The notes beneath the pieces were generated by a model. That model ran no database searches. It saw only the letters and a program-made list of their open reading frames with translations, and was not told where the DNA came from. 64,000 bases of DNA from an uncultured Clostridia bacterium (GTDB lineage Bacteria > Bacillota > Clostridia > Lachnospirales > CAG-274), in contig CALWSP010000021.1 of the NCBI GenBank assembly GCA_944384235.1, positions 1-64,000 on the forward strand. The letters are read 5' to 3'. Positions 16,233-24,641 of this stretch are shown here, one piece after another (the first letter of the stretch is position 1; every line of letters begins with the position of its first letter). The position numbers were made by a program, and so were the translations under genes.

Positions 16233-16991
16233 ATGACAAAAATTATTATGCACGGCTGCAACGGAAAAATGGGCAGAGTTATTTACAACATTTTAAAAGA
16301 TGACAAAGAGGCTCAAATTGTGGCTGGTGTGGATATGGTTAGTTGCAACACTGATTTTCCTGTTTTTACAAACATTATGGACTGCGACATTGAAGCTGAC
16401 GCTATTATTGACTTTTCAACTGCATCAGCTGTGGACAGCGTTGTGGAATTTGCTGTTGAAAAGGGGATTCCAGCAGTTATTTGCACAACTGGTTTAACTG
16501 AAGAAACAATTGAAAAAATTAACCAGGCTAGTAGCAAAGTTGCTATGTTTAGAAGTGCAAATATGAGCCTTGGAATTAATTTACTTGCTACTATTTTGAA
16601 AAAATACAGCGATGTTTTATACGAGGCTGGTTTTGACGTGGAAATTGTTGAAAGACACCACAACCAAAAAATTGACGCTCCTAGTGGAACTGCTCTTTTA
16701 CTTGGAGATGCAGTGAACGAGGGCGTTGGAAACAAGTTAAAATATGTTTACGACAGAAGCCAAGTTAGAGTTAAAAGAGAGAGAAACGAGCTTGGTTACT
16801 CTGCTGTTAGAGGCGGAACAATTGTTGGCGACCACGAAGTTATTTTCGCTGGAAAAGACGAGGTTGTTGAGTTTAAGCACTCTGCTCACAGCAAAGAGGT
16901 TTTTGCTGTTGGGGCTATTAAAGCTGCTAAATTTATTAAAGGCAAAAAAACTGGCCTTTACGATATGCAAGATGTAATGGCTGAAATTTAA
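16233..16991 (+). CDS. dapB: 4-hydroxy-tetrahydrodipicolinate reductase
   Basis: NAD(P)H-dependent reduction of the DapA product. The N-terminal MHGCNGKMGR is the nucleotide-binding loop. The catalytic segment is ERHHNQKIDAPSGTALLLG, and RGGTIVGDHEV follows in the C-terminal domain. It is 252 residues, of normal length. It closes the asd-dapA-dapB operon and is followed by a strong hairpin shared with the convergent spoVB-like gene. No lysC, dapL/dapF or lysA is present in the window. Confidence 0.94.
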   Translation: MTKIIMHGCNGKMGRVIYNILKDDKEAQIVAGVDMVSCNTDFPVFTNIMDCDIEADAIIDFSTASAVDSVVEFAVEKGIPAVICTTGLTEETIEKINQASSKVAMFRSANMSLGINLLATILKKYSDVLYEAGFDVEIVERHHNQKIDAPSGTALLLGDAVNEGVGNKLKYVYDRSQVRVKRERNELGYSAVRGGTIVGDHEVIFAGKDEVVEFKHSAHSKEVFAVGAIKAAKFIKGKKTGLYDMQDVMAEI

Positions 16992-17001
16992 GGCAAATTT
17001 T

Positions 17002-17024
17002 AAGGGGCGTTAAGCCCCTTTTTT
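17002..17024 (+). terminator. Bidirectional terminator between dapB and spoVB
   Basis: AAGGGGC (17002-17008) and GCCCCTT (17014-17020) form a GC-rich stem with a five-base loop and T-run. It overlaps the stop of the convergent gene. Confidence 0.8.
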
Positions 17025-18525
17025 ATTTTAAAGAAATGTCCTCTTTTTTTATTACTCCAAGTTGGAAAATTAAGAAAGTGTATATTAGAGAGGCTGAAAA
17101 AAGTGTTATTATTACATTTTCGTTTTTTTCAAAAGGAAGTTTTAGGCAAAAGTTTGACACTAAAACTGAAAAAATTATGCAAAGAGTTGGTTTTATGTAG
17201 GGGCTTAAAATTGGCAAATTTAATTTTAGTGTTTTATTTATTCTAAAAATTGTGGCAAAGCTGACCAAAATTGATGTGAAAATGCAAGAGGTTAAAAAGC
17301 CAAAAATTCCATATTTTGTTACCACAAAGAAAAGTGAAAACAAGTTTAAAAGGGAGGAGAAAACTCCTATTTTAAAAATGAAAAGTTGTTCGCCTATTCC
17401 ATTTAGTGCCGCTGAAAGAGTTACTTGAAGGTATATAAAAGGGCATAAAATGGCAAGAATTTTTAAAAGGTTACCTATTTGTTCTTGAGAGTAGACTAGG
17501 CTTGAAATTTGGCTTGGGTAGGCTATGAAAAGTGCTGTTGTGTAGGTGCTTATTATTGCTGTGAAAGTTAAAGACTGTTTTAAGGCACTTTTTATGTTTT
17601 GAATGTTCTTTAGTGCGTAATTTTCTGAAATTACTGGCATTGTTGCTGTTGCTAAGGCCTGTAAAAGAGAGGAGGGGAAGGTTATTAAAGGCATTGCCAT
17701 TCCGCTTAAGCTACCTAAAAGGGAAAGAGCTTCCCCTTGTGTTAAGCCATATTTTTGGAGGCTTTGTGGCAAAAGTATATTTTCTGCTGTGGCAAAGGCT
17801 GAACCTACCATTTTATTTAAAGTTAGAGGAACTGCCATTGACAAAAGCATTATTAAAGCAGATTTATTTGAAAGTGTTTTTTTCTTTTTCTCTTTTTTAT
17901 GGAAAAGGTATGTAAAAAAGACGTACAAAAAGGAGATTATTTCGCCAACTGCCATTCCTAAAACCGCACAGCCACAAGCATATTCTATGCCTAAAGGCAC
18001 AAAGTAGGACGAAGTTAAGTAGATTAAAAAAATTCTTGTTAGTTGTTCTAATACTTGGCTTAAAGCTGAAATTGTGGTGTTTTTAAGGCCTAAAAAATAG
18101 CCTCTTAAAACAGAGCCAAGAGCCATAAAAGGAAAGCAGAAACTTATTATTTTAAGAGAGTAGCTTGCCCTTATATCTTTTAAAAGATTTAAAGAAATTT
18201 CTTTTGAGAAAAAATATGTAATTAAAGAAAGCATTACAGAAAGAGAGAAAGAAAGCAAAATGCCATATTTTAAAATTAAGTTTATGTTGCCATTTGCTTT
18301 TCTTGCGTTTTCTTGCGATGTTAGTTTTGACATTGTGGTTGAAATTCCTGAGGAGGAGATTGACCAGGCTAAAAGGTAGAGGGGAAGAACAAGCTGGTAA
18401 AGACCCATTCCCTCTGCACCTAGTGTTTTTGCCATATAAACCCTATAAAAAAAGCCTATTAGCCTTGTTATTACATTTGCTAGAGTTAAAATTACTGCTC
18501 CTTTTATTATAGATTGTCTTGACAT
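17023..18525 (-). CDS. spoVB: SpoVB-like polysaccharide/lipid flippase (MOP superfamily)
   Basis: A 500-residue protein with about fourteen membrane helices. The N-terminal ITRLIGFFYRVYMAKTLGAE followed by GMGLYQLVLPLYLLAWSISS is typical of SpoVB/YtgP/MurJ-like proteins of Firmicutes. SpoVB acts in spore cortex synthesis, probably by flipping lipid-linked precursors. Other paralogues of this subfamily exist in Clostridia, so a vegetative lipid II flippase role is possible. Start at 18525 with AAAGGAG upstream. It is transcribed alone, divergent from uvrC, and converges on dapB. Confidence 0.8.
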   Translation of the reverse strand: MSRQSIIKGAVILTLANVITRLIGFFYRVYMAKTLGAEGMGLYQLVLPLYLLAWSISSSGISTTMSKLTSQENARKANGNINLILKYGILLSFSLSVMLSLITYFFSKEISLNLLKDIRASYSLKIISFCFPFMALGSVLRGYFLGLKNTTISALSQVLEQLTRIFLIYLTSSYFVPLGIEYACGCAVLGMAVGEIISFLYVFFTYLFHKKEKKKKTLSNKSALIMLLSMAVPLTLNKMVGSAFATAENILLPQSLQKYGLTQGEALSLLGSLSGMAMPLITFPSSLLQALATATMPVISENYALKNIQNIKSALKQSLTFTAIISTYTTALFIAYPSQISSLVYSQEQIGNLLKILAILCPFIYLQVTLSAALNGIGEQLFIFKIGVFSSLLNLFSLFFVVTKYGIFGFLTSCIFTSILVSFATIFRINKTLKLNLPILSPYIKPTLCIIFSVLVSNFCLKLPFEKNENVIITLFSASLIYTFLIFQLGVIKKEDISLK

Positions 18526-18542
18526 ATTAAACTCCTTTTCTT

Positions 18543-18571
18543 TTGAAATAGTTTATGAAAAAGTGTATAAA
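18543..18571 (+). promoter_or_regulatory. Promoter upstream of uvrC
   Basis: TTGAAA (18543-18548) and TATAAA (18566-18571) are 17 bases apart, about 40 bases before the uvrC start. Confidence 0.55.
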
Positions 18572-18611
18572 TTATTCAAATTTTATGATAAACTAAGATA
18601 GAGGTGAGTTT

Positions 18612-20480
18612 ATGTTTGATATTAAGGCTGAGCTTAAAAAATTGCCTGATATGCCTGGAGTTTACATTATGCGTGACAAAGACGACAATGTTATTTATGT
18701 GGGCAAGGCCAAAGTTTTGAAAAACAGAGTTAGACAGTATTTTCAAAATTCTGGCAAACATTCTATTAAAGTTTTAAAAATGGTTGAAAACATAGACCAT
18801 TTTGAATATATTGTTACTAACACTGAGCTTGAAGCTCTTATTTTGGAAAACAGTTTGATTAAAAAACATTCGCCAAAATACAACATTAGGCTAAAAGACG
18901 ACAAGACATACCCTTACATTAAGGTGACTTTAAACGAAATGTTCCCTAGAGTTTTTATGACTAGGAGATATGAAAAGGACAAAGCTAAGTATTTTGGGCC
19001 TTTTACAAGCAGTATAACAGTTAAAGAAAACATTGACCTTATTCACAAAATTTGGAACATTAGAAGGTGTCAAAGAGTTTTTCCTAGAGATTTAAACAAA
19101 GAAAGACCTTGTTTAAACTACCACATAGGCAGGTGTCAAGCACCTTGCAACCAATTAATTAGCGAAAAAGAGTATGACAAGATGATTGACGAGGTTGTTG
19201 AGTTTTTAAGTGGCAGAACTGAAAATGTTATTAAAAAGCTTACTGAAAAAATGCTTGAATATTCTGAAAATTTAGAGTTTGAAAAGGCTGGGGAAGTTAG
19301 GGACACTATTCAAAGTGTGAAATACCTTAGCCAAAAGCAGATTGTGGAAAGTCTTAAAGGGGACGAAAAGGACATTATTGGATATGTTAGAGGGGAGAAC
19401 GAGGAGTGTGTTGTTCAGGTGTTTTTTATTAGAGGCGGAAAAATATCTGGCAGGGAGTATTTTATGCTTGAAAACACTGAGGGAAGTTCTGACAGGGCTA
19501 TTATGACTGACTTTGTGGAGCAGTTTTACAGCGGGACTCCTTATGTGCCTAAAGAAGTTGTTTTGCAATGTGAAATTGAGAACATTGAGCTTATTTCCAG
19601 CTATTTAACAGAGAGCAAAGGTCAGAAAGTTTCAATTATTATTCCTCAAAAAGGCGAAAGAAAGCGACTTGTGGATATGGCTAGAAACAACGCCCAAATT
19701 ATTTTAGACAAGTTTAGCAAAAACATTTCAAGGGAGAAAGAAAGAACTATTGGGGCTTTAGAAGAAATTAAAAACGTGCTTGAAATAGATTTTGACCTTG
19801 AAAGAATTGAAAGTTACGACATTTCAAACACTCAAGGCTTTGAATCTGTTGCGTCAATGGTTGTGTTTGAAAGAGGGCTTCCAAAAAGAAGCGATTACAG
19901 AAAGTTTAAAATTAAAACTGTTATTGGAAGCGACGACTACGCAAGTATGTCTGAGGTTATTCACAGAAGATTTACAAGGTATTTAAAGGAAAAAAGCGGT
20001 GAAAACGTTAAAAAAGCTGGTTTTGACAGACTGCCTAGTATGATTTTTGTTGACGGTGGAAAGGGGCAAATTAACGCTGTTAAAGAGGTTTTAGACGACC
20101 TTGGAATTTTTGTGCCAGTTTGCGGTATGGTTAAAGACGAGAGGCACAGAACAAGGGCAATTTTATACAAGGGGAAAGAAAGGGTTTTAGACACTCACAG
20201 CGAGGGTTTTAAGCTTGTTACTAGAATTCAAGACGAGGTGCATAGATTTGCCATTGACTACCACAGACAGTTAAGGAGCAAAAGGCAAGTTAAAAGCATT
20301 TTAGAGGAGATTAAAGGCGTTGGAGAGAAAAGGCGTAAGGCGTTAATGAGCCATTTTAAAGACATTGAAAAAATTAAAGACGCAAGTTTTGAAGATTTGA
20401 AAAGTGTGGAGGGTATGAACGCAAGTTCTGCCCAAGCGGTGTATGACTTTTTTAGGGGAGTATGTAGCAGCAAGAAATAG
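18612..20480 (+). CDS. uvrC: Excinuclease ABC subunit C
   Basis: Makes both incisions in nucleotide excision repair after UvrAB damage recognition. The GIY-YIG nuclease occupies the N-terminus (PGVYIMRD, then VIYVGKAKVLKNRV). A Cys cluster follows (RRCQRVF, CLNYHIGRCQAPC). The UVR helix pair is near residues 205-235, the RNase H-like nuclease carries ESYDISNTQG and MIFVDGGKGQI, and helix-hairpin-helix motifs end the 622-residue chain. The ATG follows GAGGTGA. Full length and apparently intact. Confidence 0.95.
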   Translation: MFDIKAELKKLPDMPGVYIMRDKDDNVIYVGKAKVLKNRVRQYFQNSGKHSIKVLKMVENIDHFEYIVTNTELEALILENSLIKKHSPKYNIRLKDDKTYPYIKVTLNEMFPRVFMTRRYEKDKAKYFGPFTSSITVKENIDLIHKIWNIRRCQRVFPRDLNKERPCLNYHIGRCQAPCNQLISEKEYDKMIDEVVEFLSGRTENVIKKLTEKMLEYSENLEFEKAGEVRDTIQSVKYLSQKQIVESLKGDEKDIIGYVRGENEECVVQVFFIRGGKISGREYFMLENTEGSSDRAIMTDFVEQFYSGTPYVPKEVVLQCEIENIELISSYLTESKGQKVSIIIPQKGERKRLVDMARNNAQIILDKFSKNISREKERTIGALEEIKNVLEIDFDLERIESYDISNTQGFESVASMVVFERGLPKRSDYRKFKIKTVIGSDDYASMSEVIHRRFTRYLKEKSGENVKKAGFDRLPSMIFVDGGKGQINAVKEVLDDLGIFVPVCGMVKDERHRTRAILYKGKERVLDTHSEGFKLVTRIQDEVHRFAIDYHRQLRSKRQVKSILEEIKGVGEKRRKALMSHFKDIEKIKDASFEDLKSVEGMNASSAQAVYDFFRGVCSSKK

Positions 20481-20492
20481 AAATTTCTTGCT
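20469..20492 (+). terminator. Hairpin at the 3' end of uvrC
   Basis: AGCAAGAAAT (20469-20478) and ATTTCTTGCT (20483-20492) form a perfect ten-pair stem with a four-base loop. The uvrC stop codon straddles stem and loop. Only three T follow, so termination may be inefficient. Confidence 0.5.
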
Positions 20493-20499
20493 TTAAAAA

Positions 20500-20841
20500 C
20501 TATTTTTGGTTTCCTGGTGTTGTTTGAGAGCCATTTGCTGTGCCGTTATAGGTTGAGTTTGAGCCATATGTCATTTGGTTATTAGTTGAATTATTTGTGG
20601 AATTTGAGCCATCTGTGATGTCATCAACTGCGTTGCCTATGCCATCGCCTATGTCTTCAACTGCATTTCCAATGTCATTGCCGAAGTTATCAATGTCGTT
20701 GCCTAGGCTATCATCATATTCTGTTGTTGTTTCTGTTGTTTCAGTGGTTTCATTTGACATATTATCATCTGTTGAGCCACAAGCTGTTAAAGAAAAAAGT
20801 GACAAGCAGGAAATTAAAAGAATTGTTAATTTTTTTAGCAT
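20500..20841 (-). CDS. Small low-complexity lipoprotein
   Basis: A 113-residue predicted lipoprotein: basic N-terminus, hydrophobic core, and lipobox LTAC with Cys21 as the lipidation site. The mature part is acidic and Thr/Asp/Asn/Gly-rich, with repeating units such as GNDIDNFGNDIGNAV and GDGIGNAVDD, ending in an Asn/Thr/Ser-rich tail. There is no enzyme domain and I do not recognise a family. The repeats suggest a flexible or helical surface segment. It is a single gene, convergent with uvrC and divergent from malQ. Confidence 0.75.
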   Translation of the reverse strand: MLKKLTILLISCLSLFSLTACGSTDDNMSNETTETTETTTEYDDSLGNDIDNFGNDIGNAVEDIGDGIGNAVDDITDGSNSTNNSTNNQMTYGSNSTYNGTANGSQTTPGNQK

Positions 20842-20931
20842 AAAGCTACCTCCTTTTTATTTTAAGTTCAAGTTTAGTATATGCAAAAAAAATTTTTATA
20901 AAATGGTAAATTTTTCAAGGAAGGTGTTATT

Positions 20932-22494
20932 ATGAGAAAATCTGGAATTTTAGTTCACCCTACTAGTTTCCCATCTGAATTTGGAATTGGGGACATTTTA
21001 TATGGGTTTGAATTTGTGGACTTTTTAGTTAGTGCTGGGCAAAGCCTTTGGCAAATTTTGCCACTGGGACACACAAGTTTTGGAGATTCGCCGTATCAAA
21101 GTTTTTCAACTTTTGCTGGAAACCCTCTATTAATTAGCCCTAGAATGTTAGAAAAAGAGGGGCTTTTAGAAGAAAAAGATTTTTTAGAAAAGCCTGAGTT
21201 TGAGAAAAGAAAAGTTGAGTATGAAAAAGTTATTAAATTTAAAGAAAGTTTATTTAAAAAGGCTTTTAAAAGGTTTGACAGAGAAAACGAAGATTTTTTG
21301 AAATTTTGTTTTGAAAACAAGTTTTGGCTTGACGACTATGCTTTATTTATTGCCTTAAAAGAGCATTTTATTAAAGAAAGAAAGTTTAGTTATGAAAGCG
21401 ATGAATACAAAAAGTATTACAAAATGTGTAGCAAGATTTTAAGCGAAAACGAAATTAAAGACTGTTTTTATGGCGGGGCTTGGAACTCTTTCCCTCCTTT
21501 ACTTCGTGACAGGGACAAAGAGGAGATAGAAAAATACAGCAAGATGCTTGAAGAAGAAATTTTATATTTTAAGTTTTTACAATATCAATTTTTCACACAA
21601 TGGGCTAGTTTAAAAGAATATGCAAACAAAAATGGCATTAAAATTATTGGGGATATTCCTATTTTTGTTGCTTCTGACAGTTCCGACACTTGGTGTTTTA
21701 AAGAGTTATTTTACATAAACCAAAAAGGTTTTACAACTGAAGTTGCAGGTGTTCCACCTGATTATTTTAGCGAAGATGGACAGCTTTGGGGCAACCCCCT
21801 ATACAATTGGAAAAACCACAAAAAGGAAAACTACAAGTGGTGGGTTAGCAGGGTTAATGCTATTTTTAAGTGTGTGGACATTGTTAGAATTGACCACTTT
21901 AGGGGCTTTGAAAGCTACTGGGCTATTAAAATGGGGGAAAAGACTGCCGTAAATGGAAAGTGGAAGAAAGGGCCTAGAAAAGAAATTTTTGAGGCTATTA
22001 GAAAAGAGCTTGGGGAAGTTGAAATTATTGCTGAGGACCTTGGCGATTTAAACGAGGAAGTTATTAAACTTAGAAAAGAGCTTTCTCTTGCTGGTATGAA
22101 AATTTTAGAGTTTGCTTTTGATGATTTTAAAAACGATTATTTGCCTCACAACTACGAAAGTGTTAACTACGTTGTGTACACTGGAACTCACGACAACGAC
22201 ACTGTTCTTGGCTGGTATAGCTCTCTTGACGAAAAAAGTTCTGACATTGTTAGAAGATATATGAATGTTAGCGGGCAGGACATTTGCTGGGATATGATTA
22301 GGCTTTGTTTTTCAACTATTGCCAAATATGCCATAATTCCTATTCAAGATTTAATGTGTCTTGGAAGTGAAAGCAGAATGAATTTGCCTGGAAGTGCAAA
22401 AGGGAACTGGCAATTTAGGTTTGAAAAAGAAATGTTAAAAGAAGATATGGCTAAAGGGCTTTTATATTTAAGCAAAGTATACAACAGAAATTAA
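20932..22494 (+). CDS. malQ: 4-alpha-glucanotransferase (amylomaltase)
   Basis: GH77 enzyme that transfers alpha-1,4-glucan segments between maltodextrins in glycogen or starch breakdown; cytosolic. It begins with GILVHPTSFPSEFGIGD. Catalytic residues are the nucleophile Asp321 (VRIDHFRGF), acid/base Glu368 (IIAEDLGDL) and Asp421 (GTHDNDTVLGW). At 520 residues it is of typical length. The ATG follows AAGGAAGGTG. No other glycogen or maltose genes are adjacent, so it appears to be a stand-alone transcription unit ending in a strong hairpin. Confidence 0.95.
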   Translation: MRKSGILVHPTSFPSEFGIGDILYGFEFVDFLVSAGQSLWQILPLGHTSFGDSPYQSFSTFAGNPLLISPRMLEKEGLLEEKDFLEKPEFEKRKVEYEKVIKFKESLFKKAFKRFDRENEDFLKFCFENKFWLDDYALFIALKEHFIKERKFSYESDEYKKYYKMCSKILSENEIKDCFYGGAWNSFPPLLRDRDKEEIEKYSKMLEEEILYFKFLQYQFFTQWASLKEYANKNGIKIIGDIPIFVASDSSDTWCFKELFYINQKGFTTEVAGVPPDYFSEDGQLWGNPLYNWKNHKKENYKWWVSRVNAIFKCVDIVRIDHFRGFESYWAIKMGEKTAVNGKWKKGPRKEIFEAIRKELGEVEIIAEDLGDLNEEVIKLRKELSLAGMKILEFAFDDFKNDYLPHNYESVNYVVYTGTHDNDTVLGWYSSLDEKSSDIVRRYMNVSGQDICWDMIRLCFSTIAKYAIIPIQDLMCLGSESRMNLPGSAKGNWQFRFEKEMLKEDMAKGLLYLSKVYNRN

Positions 22495-22525
22495 AAAAGG
22501 TGGCAAGAAAAATTGCCACCTTTTT
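22494..22525 (+). terminator. Bidirectional terminator between malQ and the CPBP protease gene
   Basis: AAAAAGGTGGCAA (22494-22506) and TTGCCACCTTTTT (22513-22525) form a perfect stem with a six-base loop, A-tract on one side and T-tract on the other. Confidence 0.85.
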
Positions 22526-23480
22526 AAAATGGGAAAAAGCATAAAGCTAAAGAAAAAATTACATAGAGAAGAAAGTATAAATCTACAAAGGAATTTTCCT
22601 TTTCTTTTGTGTAGTTTATTTTTAGATTATCTAAATTATTATTATCTATTGAATAAAAGTAGTCTACTTTATTTAGGCTATTATATTTCATAAAGCTCTT
22701 TGTTGTGTAGATTAAAAGAGGGGTGAACAAAATTGTTAAAAAAATTAAAGGGCTTATTGAGTTAAGAACTGACGACGCATTTGTTGTTAAAGATTCATCG
22801 ATTAAATGCTGTGCATCTGTATTTCCTATTAAAGTGAAAACTAATTTTGTTATTACTATTTGTGAGCCATTTATTAAAAAATGGGACAAAATTGAGGAAT
22901 AAATTGAGTTTGTGTAGGCTACAAGGTAGCTAAAGAAAATGCCAGAAAAAACAGCATAGCCTAGCTGGTATAAATTTAGGTGGAAAAGACCGAAAAAAAG
23001 ACCAGAGATTAAAGCTGCAAAGACAAACTTTACGTTTTTATAGTTTTGAAGAACCACACCTCTAAAAAGAAGCTCCTCTGTTATTGCTGGCATTATTGAA
23101 AAGGCTAAAATTAAAAGAAGCAAAGGAGTGTCTTTTATTGAGGTTAAAATTATTTTATTTGTTGTGTTTTCTGGAACAAAAAAACTTGAAATTGTGGCTA
23201 TTGTCTGTATTATTGGGGAAGTTAAAATTGTTAAAAGAACAATATAGACAACATTTTTTAGGCTTAGTTTTTTATGGGGCAAAACTTCAGAAAGTTTTTG
23301 TTTTGTTAAAAGAAAGTATATTCCAAGAGGAACAAGGATTAAAATTAAGTCTTGCAGTATTATTAAAATTGCGTCATTAGCCAAATTAAAATATATTAAA
23401 GGGGACAAAATTAAAGGCACAAAAATTACATAGAAAAGGAAAAGGAAAAGAGAAAACTTATTTGCATTTTTTGGTTTCAT
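22524..23480 (-). CDS. CPBP family intramembrane metalloprotease
   Basis: A 318-residue membrane protein with about eight hydrophobic segments and the CPBP (Abi/CAAX protease-like) motifs: EELLFRG with Glu135-Glu136 and Arg140, then FFGLFHLN with His167. Members cleave or process membrane substrates; in bacteria, roles range from bacteriocin immunity to unknown housekeeping. The 75-residue C-terminal extension includes a polar stretch and a final helix. Minus-strand gene with an RBS (GGAGG) before ATG 23480. No bacteriocin gene is adjacent, so substrate and role remain open. Confidence 0.85.
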   Translation of the reverse strand: MKPKNANKFSLFLFLFYVIFVPLILSPLIYFNLANDAILIILQDLILILVPLGIYFLLTKQKLSEVLPHKKLSLKNVVYIVLLTILTSPIIQTIATISSFFVPENTTNKIILTSIKDTPLLLLILAFSIMPAITEELLFRGVVLQNYKNVKFVFAALISGLFFGLFHLNLYQLGYAVFSGIFFSYLVAYTNSIYSSILSHFLINGSQIVITKLVFTLIGNTDAQHLIDESLTTNASSVLNSISPLIFLTILFTPLLIYTTKSFMKYNSLNKVDYFYSIDNNNLDNLKINYTKEKENSFVDLYFLLYVIFSLALCFFPF

Positions 23481-23846
23481 TATTTATTTTAACCTCCGAA
23501 GATTTTATTATAGATTTTAGTTAGAAAGCCTAAAAAGGGAAAAAATTAAAATGGACAAAAATTTGAAAAAAAGGTTTAGAAAAAATTGAACCTTTAGGCT
23601 ATTTTTGTTTTAATTAAAAGTATTTCCAAAAGACATTTATTTAGTTTATAAAAACAAATTTACATTATTTATATAATACTACTATTTTTATGAAAATTCT
23701 AGACCTATTTTTAATTGAAACAAAAATTTAACATTTTAAGAAAAAAAAGAACAAAAAATTTGGAAAAATTTAAGAAAGTTAATGACAAATTGGGAAAAGT
23801 GTTATATAATTTATTTAACTAAAGTTAAAGAGGAGTTGAATTAAAA
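23481..23846. other. AT-rich divergent intergenic region with nested inverted repeats
   Basis: 366 bases between the divergent CPBP and etfB genes. AGCCTAAA (23527-23534) matches TTTAGGCT (23593-23600), and AAGGTT (23571-23576) matches AACCTT (23589-23594); the right arms overlap, so the two hairpins exclude one another. No known riboswitch pattern is evident. The etfB promoter lies at 23782-23810. The rest is A/T-rich with no open frame of note. Confidence 0.5.
23782..23810 (+). promoter_or_regulatory. Promoter of the etfB operon
   Basis: ATGACA (23782-23787) and TATAAT (23805-23810) are 17 bases apart, 36 bases before the etfB start. Confidence 0.65.
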
Positions 23847-24638
23847 ATGAATATTGTTGTGTGCATTAAGCAAGTGCCAGCGAACGACAAAGTTGAAATT
23901 GACAAAGAAAGTGGAACTTTGAAAAGAATGGGGGCTGAAAGCAAAATTAACCCTTATGACCTTTTTGCTATTGAAACTGCTTTACAAATTAAGGAAAAGT
24001 TAGGCGGTGTTGTTACTGCTATTACTATGGGACCTAGCCAATGTGCTGAAATGATGAAAGATGTTTTTAGTATGGGCGTTGACAAAGGCGTTATTATTAG
24101 CGACAAAAAGTTTGCAGGAGCTGACGTTTTAGCAACTTCATACACCTTATCTCAAGGAATTAGCGCTATTGGAAAAGCTGACGTTATTATTTGCGGAAAG
24201 CAAACTACTGACGGCGACACAGCTCAAGTTGGGCCATCTATTGCCGAGCATTTACATATTCCTCACATTGCGTGGGTGAACGAAATTGTTGACATTAACG
24301 AAAGGGAAATTGTTGTTAGACAAAACTTTGAAAGTTTTAGCCAAGTATCTAAAATGGAATACCCAGCTTTAATTACAGTGGAAAAGGACATTAATGTTCC
24401 TAGGCTTCCATCTTATAAGTTAATGAAAGAAAGCAAGGGCAAAGAGCCTATTTTCCTCTCTTTTGAGGATATGCCTGACAAAGATTTATCTAGATATGGT
24501 TTAGTTGGTTCGCCAACTGTTGTTGAAAAAATTTTCCCGCCTAATCCTGACATTAAGCAGGTTTATATTGAGGGAGAAAACAAAGACAAGCAAATTTTTG
24601 ACATTTTAAAAGAAAAAAAGTTTGTTCAGGGGGTTTAA
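23847..24638 (+). CDS. etfB: Electron transfer flavoprotein beta subunit, lactate-dehydrogenase type
   Basis: 263-residue ETF beta subunit that carries the bifurcating FAD in LctB/CarD-type complexes. Visible family segments are VVCIKQVPANDKVEID at the start, VTAITMGPSQCAEMMKD, and DVIICGKQTTDGDTAQVGP in the nucleotide-binding region. With the ferredoxin-domain EtfA and FAD oxidase immediately downstream, the gene order equals lctB-lctC-lctD of Acetobacterium woodii. The complex would oxidise lactate with NAD+ while consuming reduced ferredoxin. The start follows AGAGGAG. Confidence 0.9.
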   Translation: MNIVVCIKQVPANDKVEIDKESGTLKRMGAESKINPYDLFAIETALQIKEKLGGVVTAITMGPSQCAEMMKDVFSMGVDKGVIISDKKFAGADVLATSYTLSQGISAIGKADVIICGKQTTDGDTAQVGPSIAEHLHIPHIAWVNEIVDINEREIVVRQNFESFSQVSKMEYPALITVEKDINVPRLPSYKLMKESKGKEPIFLSFEDMPDKDLSRYGLVGSPTVVEKIFPPNPDIKQVYIEGENKDKQIFDILKEKKFVQGV

Positions 24639-24641
24639 ATT

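Noticed and set aside
16313..16735. Minus-strand frame of 140 codons inside dapB
   Set aside because: Shadow of a conserved gene without start signals.
17023..18525. SpoVB-like protein as a second Wzx of the polysaccharide locus
   Set aside because: It lies 4 kb beyond the locus on the opposite strand, has host codon use and SpoVB-type N-terminal motifs.
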